64,000 bases of DNA from Apostichopus japonicus (taxonomy: Eukaryota > Echinodermata > Holothuroidea > Aspidochirotida > Stichopodidae), in contig NC_092571.1 in assembly GCF_037975245.1 (NCBI RefSeq), forward strand, positions 21,501,917 to 21,565,916. The letters are read 5' to 3'. A program made the translations under genes and the position numbers. Shown here one piece after another: positions 22,708-37,000 of this stretch. Under the pieces are notes generated by a model. That model saw only the letters and a program-made list of their open reading frames with translations, was not told where the DNA came from and did not search any database. Within the stretch, counting starts at the first letter, position 1, and each line of letters begins with the position of its first letter.

Positions 22708-24882
22708 GCCGATCTTTTACAGCAAGTGCCTACACGGGGAGCTGTAAGTATTAGTTAATCCACCAACATCTCAGTCCATACAGTGGCGCGATGGCTTGGC
22801 GCACTGTGCGAGCTGATGATCGAGACTCTCTTTTGCATCCGTGGTTCGAACCCCGGGTGATGACGTCTTTTACAGCAAGTGCCTACACGGGGAGCTGTAA
22901 GTATTAGTTAATCCACCTAATATCTCAGTCCATACAGTGGCGCGATGGCTTGGCGCACTGTGCGAGCTGATGATCGAGACTCTCTTTTGCATCCGTGGTT
23001 CGAACCCCGGGTGATGACGTCTTTTGCCGATCTTTTACAGCAAGTGCCTACACGGGGAGCTGTAAGTATTAGTTAATCCACCTAATATCTCAGTCCATAC
23101 AGTGGCGCGATGGCTTGGCGCACTGTGCGAGCTGATGATCGAGACTCTCTTTTGCATCCGTGGTTCGAACCCCGGGTGATGACGTCTTTTACAGCAAGTG
23201 CCTACACGGGGAGCTGTAAGTATTAGTTAATCCACCTAATATCTCAGTCCATACAGTGGCGCGATGGCTTGGCGCACTGTGCGAGCTGATGATCGAGACT
23301 CTCTTTTGCATCCGTGGTTCGAACCCCGGGTGATGACGTCTTTTGCCGATCTTTTACAGCAAGTGCCTACACGGGGAGCTGTAAGTATTAGTTAATCCAC
23401 CTAATATCTCAGTCCATACAGTGGCGCGATGGCTTGGCGCACTGTGCGAGCTGATGATCGAGACTCTCTTTTGCATCCGTGGTTCGAACCCCGGGTGATG
23501 ACGTCTTTTACAGCAAGTGCCTACACGGGGAGCTGTAAGTATTAGTTAATCCACCTAATATCTCAGTCCATACAGTGGCGCGATGGCTTGGCGCACTGTG
23601 CGAGCTGATGATCGAGACTCTCTTTTGCATCCGTGGTTCGAACCCCGGGTGATGACGTCTTTTGCCGATCTTTTACAGCAAGTGCCTACACGGGGAGCTG
23701 TAAGTATTAGTTAATCCACCAACATCTCAGTCCATACAGTGGCGCGATGGCTTGGCGCACTGTGCGAGCTGATGATCGAGACTCTCTTTTGCATCCGTGG
23801 TTCGAACCCCGGGTGATGACGTCTTTTACAGCAAGTGCCTACACGGGGAGCTGTAAGTATTAGTTAATCCACCTAATATCTCAGTCCATACAGTGGCGCG
23901 ATGGCTTGGCGCACTGTGCGAGCTGATGATCGAGACTCTCTTTTGCATCCGTGGTTCGAACCCCGGGTGATGACGTCTTTTGCCGATCTTTTACAGCAAG
24001 TGCCTACACGGGGAGCTGTAAGTATTAGTTAATCCACCTAATATCTCAGTCCATACAGTGGCGCGATGGCTTGGCGCACTGTGCGAGCTGATGATCGAGA
24101 CTCTCTTTTGCATCCGTGGTTCGAACCCCGGGTGATGACGTCTTTTACAGCAAGTGCCTACACGGGGAGCTGTAAGTATTAGTTAATCCACCTAATATCT
24201 CAGTCCATACAGTGGCGCGATGGCTTGGCGCACTCTGCGAGCTGATGATCGAGACTCTCTTTTGCATCCGTGGTTCGAACCCCGGGTGATGACGTCTTTT
24301 GCCGATCTTTTACAGCAAGTGCCTACACGGGGAGCTGTAAGTATTAGTTAATCCACCTAATATCTCAGTCCATACAGTGGCGCGATGGCTTGGCGCACTG
24401 TGCGAGCTGATGATCGAGACTCTCTTTTGCATCCGTGGTTCGAACCCCGGGTGATGACGTCTTTTGCCGATCTTTTACAGCAAGTGCCTACACGGGGAGC
24501 TGTAAGTATTAGTTAATCCACCTAATATCTCAGTCCATACAGTGGCGCGATGGCTTGGCGCACTGTGCGAGCTGATGATCGAGACTCTCTTTTGCATCCG
24601 TGGTTCGAACCCCGGGTGATGACGTCTTTTACAGCAAGTGCCTACACGGGGAGCTGTAAGTATTAGTTAATCCACCTAATATCTCAGTCCATACAGTGGC
24701 GCGATGGCTTGGCGCACTGTGCGAGCTGATGATCGAGACTCTCTTTTGCATCCGTGGTTCGAACCCCGGGTGATGACGTCTTTTGCCGATCTTTTACAGC
24801 AAGTGCCTACACGGGGAGCTGTAAGTATTAGTTAATCCACCAACATCTCAGTCCATACAGTGGCGCGATGGCTTGGCGCACT
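22708..24882 (+). repeat. counterpart of the error-rich left tail
   Basis: At the 7335-bp offset this aligns with 15373-17547. The class order agrees for 11 units (L S L S L S L S L S L). It then differs: L, S, L here (24466, 24631, 24785) against S, L, L on the left. Markers differ too, with ACTCTGCG at about 24233 and CCACCAAC units at 22708, 23664 and 24785. The sequence is clean, without the scattered indels of the left tail. Confidence 0.65.
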
Positions 24883-25256
24883 GTGCGAGCTGATGATCGA
24901 GACTCTCTTTTGCATCCGTGGTTCGAACCCCGGGTGATGACGTCTTTTACAGCAAGTGCCTACACGGGGAGCTGTAAGTATTAGTTAATCCACCTAATAT
25001 GTCAGTCCATACAGTGGCGCGATGGCTTGGCGCACTGTGCGAGCTGATGATCGAGACTCTCTTTTGCATCCGTGGTTCGAACCCCGGGTGATGACGTCTT
25101 TTACAGCAAGTGCCTACACGGGGAGCTGTAAGTATTAGTTAATCCACCTAATATCTCAGTCCATACAGTGGCGCGATGGCTTGGCGCACTGTGCGAGCTG
25201 ATGATCGAGACTCTCTTTTGCATCCGTGGTTCGAACCCCGGGTGATGACGTCTTTT

Positions 25257-26060
25257 GCCGATCTTTTACAGCAAGTGCCTACACGGGGAGCTGTAAGTAT
25301 TAGTTAATCCACCTAATATCTCAGTCCATACAGTGGCGCGTATGGCTTGGCGCACTGTGCGAGCTGATGATCGAGACTCTCTTTTGCATCCGTGGTTCGA
25401 ACCCCGGGTGATGACGTCTTTTACAGCAAGTGCCTACACGGGGAGCTGTAAGTATTAGTTAATCCACCTAATATCTCAGTCCATACAGTGGCGCGATGGC
25501 TTGGCGCACTGTGCGAGCTGATGATCGAGACTCTCTTTTGCATCCGTGGTTCGAACCCCGGGTGATGACGTCTTTTGCCGATCTTTTACAGCAAGTGCCT
25601 ACACGGGGAGCTGTAAGTATTAGTTAATCCACCTAATATCTCAGTCCATACAGTGGCGCGATGGCTTGGCGCACTGTGCGAGCTGATGATCGAGACTCTC
25701 TTTTGCATCCGTGGTTCGAACCCCGGGTGATGACGTCTTTTACAGCAAGTGCCTACACGGGGAGCTGTAAGTATTAGTTAATCCACCTAATATCTCAGTC
25801 CATACAGTGGCGCGATGGCTTGGCGCACTGTGCGAGCTGATGATCGAGACTCTCTTTTGCATCCGTGGTTCGAACCCCGGGTGATGACGTCTTTCGCCGA
25901 TCTTTTACAGCAAGTGCCTACACGGGGAGCTGTAAGTATTAGTTAATCCACCTAATATCTCAGTCCATACAGTGGCGCGATGGCTTGGCGCACTGTGCGA
26001 GCTGATGATCGAGACTCTCTTTTGCATCCGTGGTTCGAACCCCGGGTGATGACGTCTTTT
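25257..26060 (+). repeat. five-monomer block, 804 bp, copy 1
   Basis: Units L, S, L, S, L. The first has a one-base insertion (GCGCGTATGG, 166 bp) and the last is entered by GACGTCTTTCGCC instead of TTTTGCC. Both rare markers recur in the next block. Confidence 0.85.
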
Positions 26061-26864
26061 GCCGATCTTTTACAGCAAGTGCCTACACGGGGAGCTGTAA
26101 GTATTAGTTAATCCACCTAATATCTCAGTCCATACAGTGGCGCGTATGGCTTGGCGCACTGTGCGAGCTGATGATCGAGACTCTCTTTTGCATCCGTGGT
26201 TCGAACCCCGGGTGATGACGTCTTTTACAGCAAGTGCCTACACGGGGAGCTGTAAGTATTAGTTAATCCACCTAATATCTCAGTCCATACAGTGGCGCGA
26301 TGGCTTGGCGCACTGTGCGAGCTGATGATCGAGACTCTCTTTTGCATCCGTGGTTCGAACCCCGGGTGATGACGTCTTTTGCCGATCTTTTACAGCAAGT
26401 GCCTACACGGGGAGCTGTAAGTATTAGTTAATCCACCTAATATCTCAGTCCATACAGTGGCGCGATGGCTTGGCGCACTGTGCGAGCTGATGATCGAGAC
26501 TCTCTTTTGCATCCGTGGTTCGAACCCCGGGTGATGACGTCTTTTACAGCAAGTGCCTACACGGGGAGCTGTAAGTATTAGTTAATCCACCTAATATCTC
26601 AGTCCATACAGTGGCGCGATGGCTTGGCGCACTGTGCGAGCTGATGATCGAGACTCTCTTTTGCATCCGTGGTTCGAACCCCGGGTGATGACGTCTTTCG
26701 CCGATCTTTTACAGCAAGTGCCTACACGGGGAGCTGTAAGTATTAGTTAATCCACCTAATATCTCAGTCCATACAGTGGCGCGATGGCTTGGCGCACTGT
26801 GCGAGCTGATGATCGAGACTCTCTTTTGCATCCGTGGTTCGAACCCCGGGTGATGACGTCTTTT
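26061..26864 (+). repeat. five-monomer block, 804 bp, copy 2
   Basis: Direct tandem copy of 25257-26060: same L S L S L order, same GCGCGTATGG insertion in the first unit and same TTTCGCC entry to the last. Two independent private changes at the same 804-bp spacing make block duplication the simplest explanation. Confidence 0.87.
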
Positions 26865-29746
26865 GCCGATCTTTTACAGCAAGTGCCTACACGGGGAGCT
26901 GTAAGTATTAGTTAATCCACCTAATATCTCAGTCCATACAGTGGCGCGATGGCTTGGCGCACTGTGCGAGCTGATGATCGAGACTCTCTTTTGCATCCGT
27001 GGTTCGAACCCCGGGTGATGACGTCTTTTGCCGATCTTTTACAGCAAGTGCCTACACGGGGAGCTGTAAGTATTAGTTAATCCACCTAATATCTCAGTCC
27101 ATACAGTGGCGCGATGGCTTGGCGCACTGTGCGAGCTGATGATCGAGACTCTCTTTTGCATCCGTGGTTCGAACCCCGGGTGATGACGTCTTTTACAGCA
27201 AGTGCCTACACGGGGAGCTGTAAGTATTAGTTAATCCACCTAATATCTCAGTCCATACAGTGGCGCGATGGCTTGGCGCACTGTGCGAGCTGATGATCGA
27301 GACTCTCTTTTGCATCCGTGGTTCGAACCCCGGGTGATGACGTCTTTTGCCGATCTTTTACAGCAAGTGCCTACACTGGGAGCTGTAAGTATTAGTTAAT
27401 CCACCTAATATCTCAGTCCATACAGTGGCGTGATGGCTTGGCGCAATGTGCGAGCTGATGATCGAGACTCTCTTTTGCATCCGTGGTTCGAACCCCGGGT
27501 GATGACGTCTTTTACAGCAAGTGCCTACACGGGGAGCTGTAAGTATTAGTTAATCCACCTAATATCTCAGTCCATACAGTGGCGCGATGGCTTGGCGCAC
27601 TGTGCGAGCTGATGATCGAGACTCTCTTTTGCATCCGTGGTTCGAACCCCGGGTGATGACGTCTTTTGCCGATCTTTTACAGCAAGTGCCTACACGGGGA
27701 GCTGTAAGTATTAGTTAATCCACCTAATATCTCAGTCCATACAGTGGCGCGATGGCTTGGCGCACTGTGCGAGCTGATGATCGAGACTCTCTTTTGCATC
27801 CGTGGTTCGAACCCCGGGTGATGACGTCTTTTACAGCAAGTGCCTACACGGGGAGCTGTAAGTATTAGTTAATCCACCTAATATCTCAGTCCATACAGTG
27901 GCGCGATGGCTTGGCGCACTGTGCGAGCTGATGATCGAGACTCTCTTTTGCATCCGTGGTTCGAACCCCGGGTGATGACGTCTTTTGCCGATCTTTTACA
28001 GCAAGTGCCTACACGGGGAGCTGTAAGTATTAGTTAATCCACCTAATATCTCAGTCCATACAGTGGCGCGATGGCTTGGCGCACTGTGCGAGCTGATGAT
28101 CGAGACTCTCTTTTGCATCCGTGGTTCGAACCCCGGGTGATGACGTCTTTTACAGCAAGTGCCTACACGGGGAGCTGTAAGTATTAGTTAATCCACCTAA
28201 TATCTCAGTCCATACAGTGGCGCGATGGCTTGGCGCACTGTGCGAGCTGATGATCGAGACTCTCTTTTGCATCCGTGGTTCGAACCCCGGGTGATGACGT
28301 CTTTTACAGCAAGTGCCTACACGGGGAGCTGTAAGTATTAGTTAATCCACCTAATATCTCAGTCCATACAGTGGCGCGATGGCTTGGCGCACTGTGCGAG
28401 CTGATGATCGAGACTCTCTTTTGCATCCGTGGTTCGAACCCCGGGTGATGACGTCTTTTACAGCAAGTGCCTACACGGGGAGCTGTAAGTATTAGTTAAT
28501 CCACCTAATATCTCAGTCCATACAGTGGCGCGATGGCTTGGCGCACTGTGCGAGCTGATGATCGAGACTCTCTTTTGCATCCGTGGTTCGAACCCCGGGT
28601 GATGACGTCTTTTGCCGATCTTTTACAGCAAGTGCCTACACGGGGAGCTGTAAGTATTAGTTAATCCACCTAATATCTCAGTCCATACAGTGGCGCGATG
28701 GCTTGGCGCACTGTGCGAGCTGATGATCGAGACTCTCTTTTGCATCCGTGGTTCGAACCCCGGGTGATGACGTCTTTTGCCGATCTTTTACAGCAAGTGC
28801 CTACACGGGGAGCTGTAAGTATTAGTTAATCCACCTAATATCTCAGTCCATACAGTGGCGCGATGGCTCGGCGCACTGTGCGAGCTGATGATCGAGACTC
28901 TCTTTTGCATCCGTGGTTCGAACCCCGGGTGATGACGTCTTTTACAGCAAGTGCCTACACGGGGAGCTGTAAGTATTAGTTAATCCACCTAACATCTCAG
29001 TCCATACAGTGGCGCGATGGCTTGGCGCACTGTGCGAGCTGATGATCGAGACTCTCTTTTGCATCCGTGGTTCGAACCCCGGGTGATGACGTCTTTTGCC
29101 GATCTTTTACAGCAAGTGCCTACACGGGGAGCTGTAAGTATTAGTTAATCCACCTAATATCTCAGTCCATACAGTGGCGCGATGGCTTGGCGCACTGTGC
29201 GAGCTGATGATCGAGACTCTCTTTTGCATCCGTGGTTCGAACCCCGGGTGATGACGTCTTTTGCCGATCTTTTACAGCAAGTGCCTACACGGGGAGCTGT
29301 AAGTATTAGTTAATCCACCTAATATCTCAGTCCATACAGTGGCGCGATGGCTTGGCACACTGTGCGAGCTGATGATCGAGACTCTCTTTTGCATCCGTGG
29401 TTCGAACCCCGGGTGATGACGTCTTTTACAGCAAGTGCCTACACGGGGAGCTGTAAGTATTAGTTAATCCACCTAATATCTCAGTCCATACAGTGGCGCG
29501 ATGGCTTGGCGCACTGTGCGAGCTGATGATCGAGACTCTCTTTTGCATCCGTGGTTCGAACCCCGGGTGATGACGTCTTTTGCCGATCTTTTACAGCAAG
29601 TGCCTACACGGGGAGCTGTAAGTATTAGTTAATCCACCTAATATCTCAGTCCATACAGTGGCGCGATGGCTTGGCGCACTGTGCGAGCTGATGATCGAGA
29701 CTCTCTTTTGCATCCGTGGTTCGAACCCCGGGTGATGACGTCTTTT
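26865..29746 (+). repeat. mixed satellite segment without a clear HOR
   Basis: Eighteen monomers, mostly CCTAAT. One L unit (27349-27513) has three private changes: CTACACTGGG, GCGTGATGG and GCGCAATGTG. Three S units follow one another at 28152-28613. GGCTCGGCG occurs in 28779-28943, one S unit at 28944 carries the left-zone CCTAAC form, and GGCACAC occurs in 29263-29427. I see no longer period. Confidence 0.8.
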
Positions 29747-31495
29747 ACAGCAAGTGCCTACACGGGGAGCTGTAAGTATTAGTTAATCCAACTAATATCT
29801 CAGTCCATACAGTGGCGCGATGGCTTGGCGCACTGTGCGAGCTGATGATCGAGACTCTCTTTTGCATCCATGGTTCGAACCCCGGGTGATGACGTCTTTT
29901 ACAGCAAGTGCCTACACGGGGAGCTGTAAGTATTAGTTAATCCACCTAATATCTCAGTCCATACAGTGGCGCGATGGCTTGGCGCACTGTGCGAGCTGAT
30001 GATCGAGACTCTCTTTTGCATCCGTGGTTCGAACCCCGGGTGATGACGTCTTTTGCCGATCTTTTACAGCAAGTGCCTACACGGGGAGCTGTAAGTATTA
30101 GTTAATCCACCTAATATCTCAGTCCATACAGTGGCGCGATGGCTTGGCGCACTGTGCGAGCTGATGATCGAGACTCTCTTTTGCATCCGTGGTTCGAACC
30201 CCGGGTGATGACGTCTTTTACAGCAAGTGCCTACACGGGGAGCTGTAAGTATTAGTTAATCCACCTAATATCTCAGTCCATACAGTGGCGCGATGGCTTG
30301 GCGCACTGTGCGAGCTGATGATCGAGACTCTCTTTTGCATCCGTGGTTCGAACCCCGGGTGATGACGTCTTTTGCCGATCTTTTACAGCAAGTGCCTACA
30401 CGGATAGCTGTAAGTATTAGTTAATCCACCTAATATCTCAGTCCATACAGTGGCGCGATGGCTTGGCGCACTGTGCGAGCTGATGATCGAGACTCTCTTT
30501 TGCATCCGTGGTTCGAACCCCGGGTGATGACGTCTTTTACAGCAAGTGCCTACACGGGGAGCTGTAAGTATTAGTTAATCCACCTAATATCTCAGTCCAT
30601 ACAGTGGCGCGATGGCTTGGCGCACTGTGCGAGCTGATGATCGAGACTCTCTTTTGCATCCGTGGTTCGAACCCCGGGTGATGACGTCTTTTACAGCAAG
30701 TGCCTACACGGGGAGCTGTAAGTATTAGTTAATCCACCTAATATCTCAGTCCATACAGTGGCGTGATGGCTTGGCGCACTGTGCGAGCTGATGATCGAGA
30801 CTCTCTTTTGCATCCGTGGTTCGAACCCCGGGTGATGACGTCTTTTGCCGATCTTTTACAGCAAGTGCCTACACGGGGAGCTGTAAGTATTAGTTAATCC
30901 ACCTAATATCTCAGTCCATACAGTGGCGCGATGGCTTGGCGCACTGTGCGAGCTGATGATCGAGACTCTCTTTTGCATCCGTGGTTCCAACTCCGGGTGA
31001 TGACGTCTTTTGCCGATCTTTTACAGCAAGTGCCTACACGGGGAGCTGTAAGTATTAGTTAATCCACCTAATATCTCAGTCCATACAGTGGCGCGATGGC
31101 TTGGCACACTGTGCGAGCTGATGATCGAGACTCTCTTTTGCATCCGTGGTTCGAACCCCGGGTGATGACGTCTTTTACAGCAAGTGCCTACACGGGGAGC
31201 TGTAAGTATTAGTTAATCCACCTAATATCTCAGTCCATACAGTGGCGCGATGGCTTGGCGCACTGTGCGAGCTGATGATCGAGACTCTCTTTTGCATCCG
31301 TGGTTCGAACCCCGGGTGATGACGTCTTTTGCCGATCTTTTACAGCAAGTGCCTACACGGGGAGCTGTAAGTATTAGTTAATCCACCTAATATCTCAGTC
31401 CATACAGTGGCGCGATGGCTTGGCGCACTGTGCGAGCTGATGATCGAGACTCTCTTTTGCATCCGTGGTTCGAACCCCGGGTGATGACGTCTTTT
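29747..31495 (+). repeat. HOR-C copy 1, eleven monomers (1749 bp)
   Basis: Order: S with CATCCATGG, S, L, S, L, S, S with GCGTGATGG, L, L, S, L. Six S and five L give 1749 bp. Private changes include CCAACTAAT in the first unit, CGGATAGCTG at 30374-30538, a changed B box (GGTTCCAACTC) in 30847-31011 and GGCACAC in 31012-31176. Confidence 0.85.
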
Positions 31496-32287
31496 ACAGC
31501 AAGTGCCTACACGGGGAGCTGTAAGTATTAGTTAATCCACCTAATATCTCAGTCCATACAGTGGCGCGATGGCTTGGCGCACTGTGCGAGCTGATGATCG
31601 AGACTCTCTTTTGCATCCATGGTTCGAACCCCGGGTGATGACGTCTTTTACAGCAAGTGCCTACACGGGGAGCTGTAAGTATTAGTTAATCCACCTAATA
31701 TCTCAGTCCATACAGTGGCGCGATGGCTTGGCGCACTGTGCGAGCTGATGATCGAGACTCTCTTTTGCATCCGTGGTTCGAACCCCGGGTGATGACGTCT
31801 TTTGCCGATCTTTTACAGCAAGTGCCTACACGGGGAGCTGTAAGTATTAGTTAATCCACCTAATATCTCAGTCCATACAGTGGCGCGATGGCTTGGCGCA
31901 CTGTGCGAGCTGATGATCGAGACTCTCTTTTGCATCCGTGGTTCGAACCCCGGGTGATGACGTCTTTTACAGCAAGTGCCTACACGGGGAGCTGTAAGTA
32001 TTAGTTAATCCACCTAATATCTCAGTCCATACAGTGGCGCGATGGCTTGGCGCACTGTGCGAGCTGATGATCGAGACTCTCTTTTGCATCCGTGGTTCGA
32101 ACCCCGGGTGATGACGTCTTTTGCCGATCTTTTACAGCAAGTGCCTACACGGGGAGCTGTAAGTATTAGTTAATCCACCTAATATCTCAGTCCATACAGT
32201 GGCGCGATGGCTTGGCGCACTGTGCGAGCTGATGATCGAGACTCTCTTTTGCATCCGTGGTTCGAACCCCGGGTGATGACGTCTTTT
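31496..32287 (+). repeat. HOR-C partial copy, five monomers (792 bp)
   Basis: S with CATCCATGG, S, L, S, L: the first five units of HOR-C, after which a new CATCCATGG unit starts at 32288. Confidence 0.82.
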
Positions 32288-34036
32288 ACAGCAAGTGCCT
32301 ACACGGGGAGCTGTAAGTATTAGTTAATCCACCTAATATCTCAGTCCATACAGTGGCGCGATGGCTTGGCGCACTGTGCGAGCTGATGATCGAGACTCTC
32401 TTTTGCATCCATGGTTCGAACCCCGGGTGATGACGTCTTTTACAGCAAGTGCCTACACGGGGAGCTGTAAGTATTAGTTAATCCACCTAATATCTCAGTC
32501 CATACAGTGGCGCGATGGCTTGGCGCACTGTGCGAGCTGATGATCGAGACTCTCTTTTGCATCCGTGGTTCGAACCCCGGGTGATGACGTCTTTTGCCGA
32601 TCTTTTACAGCAAGTGCCTACACGGGGAGCTGTAAGTATTAGTTAATCCACCTAATATCTCAGTCCATACAGTGGCGCGATGGCTTGGCGCACTGTGCGA
32701 GCTGATGATCGAGACTCTCTTTTGCATCCGTGGTTCGAACCCCGGGTGATGACGTCTTTTACAGCAAGTGCCTACACGGGGAGCTGTAAGTATTAGTTAA
32801 TCCACCTAATATCTCAGTCCATACAGTGGCGCGATGGCTTGGCGCACTGTGCGAGCTGATGATCGAGACTCTCTTTTGCATCCGTGGTTCGAACCCCGGG
32901 TGATGACGTCTTTTGCCGATCTTTTACAGCAAGTGCCTACACGGGGAGCTGTAAGTATTAGTTAATCCACCTAATATCTCAGTCCATACAGTGGCGCGAT
33001 GGCTTGGCGCACTGTGCGAGCTGATGATCGAGACTCTCTTTTGCATCCGTGGTTCGAACCCCGGGTGATGACGTCTTTTACAGCAAGTGCCTACACGGGG
33101 AGCTGTAAGTATTAGTTAATCCACCTAATATCTCAGTCCATACAGTGGCGCGATGGCTTGGCGCACTGTGCGAGCTGATGATCGAGACTCTCTTTTGCAT
33201 CCGTGGTTCGAACCCCGGGTGATGACGTCTTTTACAGCAAGTGCCTACACGGGGAGCTGTAAGTATTAGTTAATCCACCTAATATCTCAGTCCATACAGT
33301 GGCGTGAAGGCTTGGCGCACTGTGCGAGCTGATGATCGAGACTCTCTTTTGCATCCGTGGTTCGAACCCCGGGTGATGACGTCTTTTGCCGATCTTTTAC
33401 AGCAAGTGCCTACACGGGGAGCTGTAAGTATTAGTTAATCCACCTAATATCTCAGTCCATACAGTGGCGCGATGGCTTGGCGCACTGTGCGAGCTGATGA
33501 TCGAGACTCTCTTTTGCATCCGTGGTTCGAACCCCGGGTGATGACGTCTTTTGCCGATCTTTTACAGCAAGTGCCTACACGGGGAGCTGTAAGTATTAGT
33601 TAATCCACCTAATATCTCAGTCCATACAGTGGCGCGATGGCTTGGCGCACTGTGCGAGCTGATGATCGAGACTCTCTTTTGCATCCGTGGTTCGAACCCC
33701 GGGTGATGACGTCTTTTACAGCAAGTGCCTACACGGGGAGCTGTAAGTATTAGTTAATCCACCTAATATCTCAGTCCATACAGTGGCGCGATGGCTTGGC
33801 GCACTGTGCGAGCTGATGATCGAGACTCTCTTTTGCATCCGTGGTTCGAACCCCGGGTGATGACGTCTTTTGCCGATCTTTTACAGCAAGTGCCTACACG
33901 GGGAGCTGTAAGTATTAGTTAATCCACCTAATATCTCAGTCCATACAGTGGCGCGATGGCTTGGCGCACTGTGCGAGCTGATGATCGAGACTCTCTTTTG
34001 CATCCGTGGTTCGAACCCCGGGTGATGACGTCTTTT
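32288..34036 (+). repeat. HOR-C copy 2, eleven monomers (1749 bp)
   Basis: Same 11-unit class order as 29747-31495. It has the CATCCATGG unit first and, 946 bp later, a unit with GCGTGAAGG, the GCGTG marker plus one further change. This copy is cleaner than copy 1. Confidence 0.86.
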
Positions 34037-37000
34037 ACAGCAAGTGCCTACACGGGGAGCTGTAAGTATTAGTTAATCCACCTAATATCTCAGTCCATAC
34101 AGTGGCGCGATGGCTTGGCGCACTGTGCGAGCTGATGATCGAGACTCTCTTTTGCATCCATGGTTCGAACCCCGGGTGATGACGTCTTTTACAGCAAGTG
34201 CCTACACGGGGAGCTGTAAGTATTAGTTAATCCACCTAATATCTCAGTCCATACAGTGGCGCGATGGCTTGGCGCACTGTGCGAGCTGATGATCGAGACT
34301 CTCTTTTGCATCCGTGGTTCGAACCCCGGGTGATGACGTCTTTTACAGCAAGTGCCTACACGGGGAGCTGTAAGTATTAGTTAATCCACCTAATATCTCA
34401 GTCCATACAGTGGCGCGATGGCTTGGCGCACTGTGCGAGCTGATGATCGAGACTCTCTTTTGCATCCGTGGTTCGAACCCCGGGTGATGACGTCTTTTGC
34501 CGATCTTTTACAGCAAGTGCCTACACGGGGAGCTGTAAGTATTAGTTAATCCACCTAATATCTCAGTCCATACAGTGGCGCGATGGCTTGGCGCACTGTG
34601 CGAGCTGATGATCGAGACTCTCTTTTGCATCCGTGGTTCGAACCCCGGGTGATGACGTCTTTTACAGCAAGTGCCTACACGGGGAGCTGTAAGTATTAGT
34701 TAATCCACCTAATATCTCAGTCCATACAGTGGCGCGATGGCTTGGCGCACTGTGCGAGCTGATGATCGAGACTCTCTTTTGCATCCGTGGTTCGAACCCC
34801 GGGTGATGACGTCTTTTGCCGATCTTTTACAGCAAGTGCCTACACGGGGAGCTGTAAGTATTAGTTAATCCACCTAATATCTCAGTCCATACAGTGGCGC
34901 GATGGCTTGGCGCACTGTGCGAGCTGATGATCGAGACTCTCTTTTGCATCCGTGGTTCGAACCCCGGGTGATGACGTCTTTTACAGCAAGTGCCTACACG
35001 GGGAGCTGTAAGTATTAGTTAATCCACCTAATATCTCAGTCCATACAGTGGCGCGATGGCTTGGCGCACTGTGCGAGCTGATGATCGAGACTCTCTTTTG
35101 CATCCATGGTTCGAACCCCGGGTGATGACGTCTTTTACAGCAAGTGCCTACACGGGGAGCTGTAAGTATTAGTTAATCCACCTAATATCTCAGTCCATAC
35201 AGTGGCGCGATGGCTTGGCGCACTGTGCGAGCTGATGATCGAGACTCTCTTTTGCATCCGTGGTTCGAACCCCGGGTGATGACGTCTTTTGCCGATCTTT
35301 TACAGCAAGTGCCTACACGGGGAGCTGTAAGTATTAGTTAATCCACCTAATATCTCAGTCCATACAGTGGCGCGATGGCTTGGCGCACTGTGCGAGCTGA
35401 TGATCGAGACTCTCTTTTGCATCCGTGGTTCGAACCCCGGGTGATGACGTCTTTTACAGCAAGTGCCTACACGGGGAGCTGTAAGTATTAGTTAATCCAC
35501 CTAATATCTCAGTCCATACAGTGGCGCGATGGCTTGGCGCACTGTGCGAGCTGATGATCGAGACTCTCTTTTGCATCCGTGGTTCGAACCCCGGGTGATG
35601 ACGTCTTTTGCCGATCTTTTACAGCAAGTGCCTACACGGGGAGCTGTAAGTATTAGTTAATCCACCTAATATCTCAGTCCATACAGTGGCGCGATGGCTT
35701 GGCGCACTGTGCGAGCTGATGATCGAGACTCTCTTTTGCATCCGTGGTTCGAACCCCGAGTGATGACGTCTTTTACAGCAAGTGCCTACACGGGGAGCTG
35801 TAAGTATTAGTTAATCCACCTAATATCTCAGTCCATACAGTGGCGCGATGGCTTGGCGCACTGTGCGAGCTGATGATCGAGACTCTCTTTTGCATCCGTG
35901 GTTCGAACCCCGGGTGATGACGTCTTTTGCCGATCTTTTACAGCAAGTGCCTACACGGGGAGCTGTAAGTATTAGTTAATCCACCTAATATCTCAGTCCA
36001 TACAGTGGCGTGATGGCTTGGCGCACTGTGCGAGCTGATGATCGAGACTCTCTTTTGCATCCGTGGTTCGAACCCCGGGTGATGACGTCTTTTACAGCAA
36101 GTGCCTACACGGGGAGCTGTAAGTATTAGTTAATCCACCTAATATCTCAGTCCATACAGTGGCGCGATGGCTTGGCGCACTGTGCGAGCTGATGATCGAG
36201 ACTCTCTTTTGCATCCGTGGTTCGAACCCCGGGTGATGACGTCTTTTACAGCAAGTGCCTACACGGGGAGCTGTAAGTATTAGTTAATCCACCTAATATC
36301 TCAGTCCATACAGTGGCGTGATGGCTTGGCGCACTGTGCGAGCTGATGATCGAGACTCTCTTTTGCATCCGTGGTTCGAACCCCGGGTGATGACGTCTTT
36401 TGCCGATCTTTTACAGCAAGTGCCTACACGGGGAGCTGTAAGTATTAGTTAATCCACCTAATATCTCAGTCCATACAGTGGCGCGATGGCTTGGCGCACT
36501 GTGCGAGCTGATGATCGAGACTCTCTTTTGCATCCGTGGTTCGAACCCCGGGTGATGACGTCTTTTGCCGATCTTTTACAGCAAGTGCCTACACGGGGAG
36601 CTGTAAGTATTAGTTAATCCACCTAATATCTCAGTCCATACAGTGGCGCGATGGCTTGGCGCACTGTGCGAGCTGATGATCGAGACTCTCTTTTGCATCC
36701 GTGGTTCGAACCCCGGGTGATGACGTCTTTTACAGCAAGTGCCTACACGGGGAGCTGTAAGTATTAGTTAATCCACCTAATATCTCAGTCCATACAGTGG
36801 CGCGATGGCTTGGCGCACTGTGCGAGCTGATGATCGAGACTCTCTTTTGCATCCGTGGTTCGAACCCCGGGTGATGACGTCTTTTGCCGATCTTTTACAG
36901 CAAGTGCCTACACGGGGAGCTGTAAGTATTAGTTAATCCACCTAATATCTCAGTCCATACAGTGGCGCGATGGCTTGGCGCACTGTGCGAGCTGATGATC

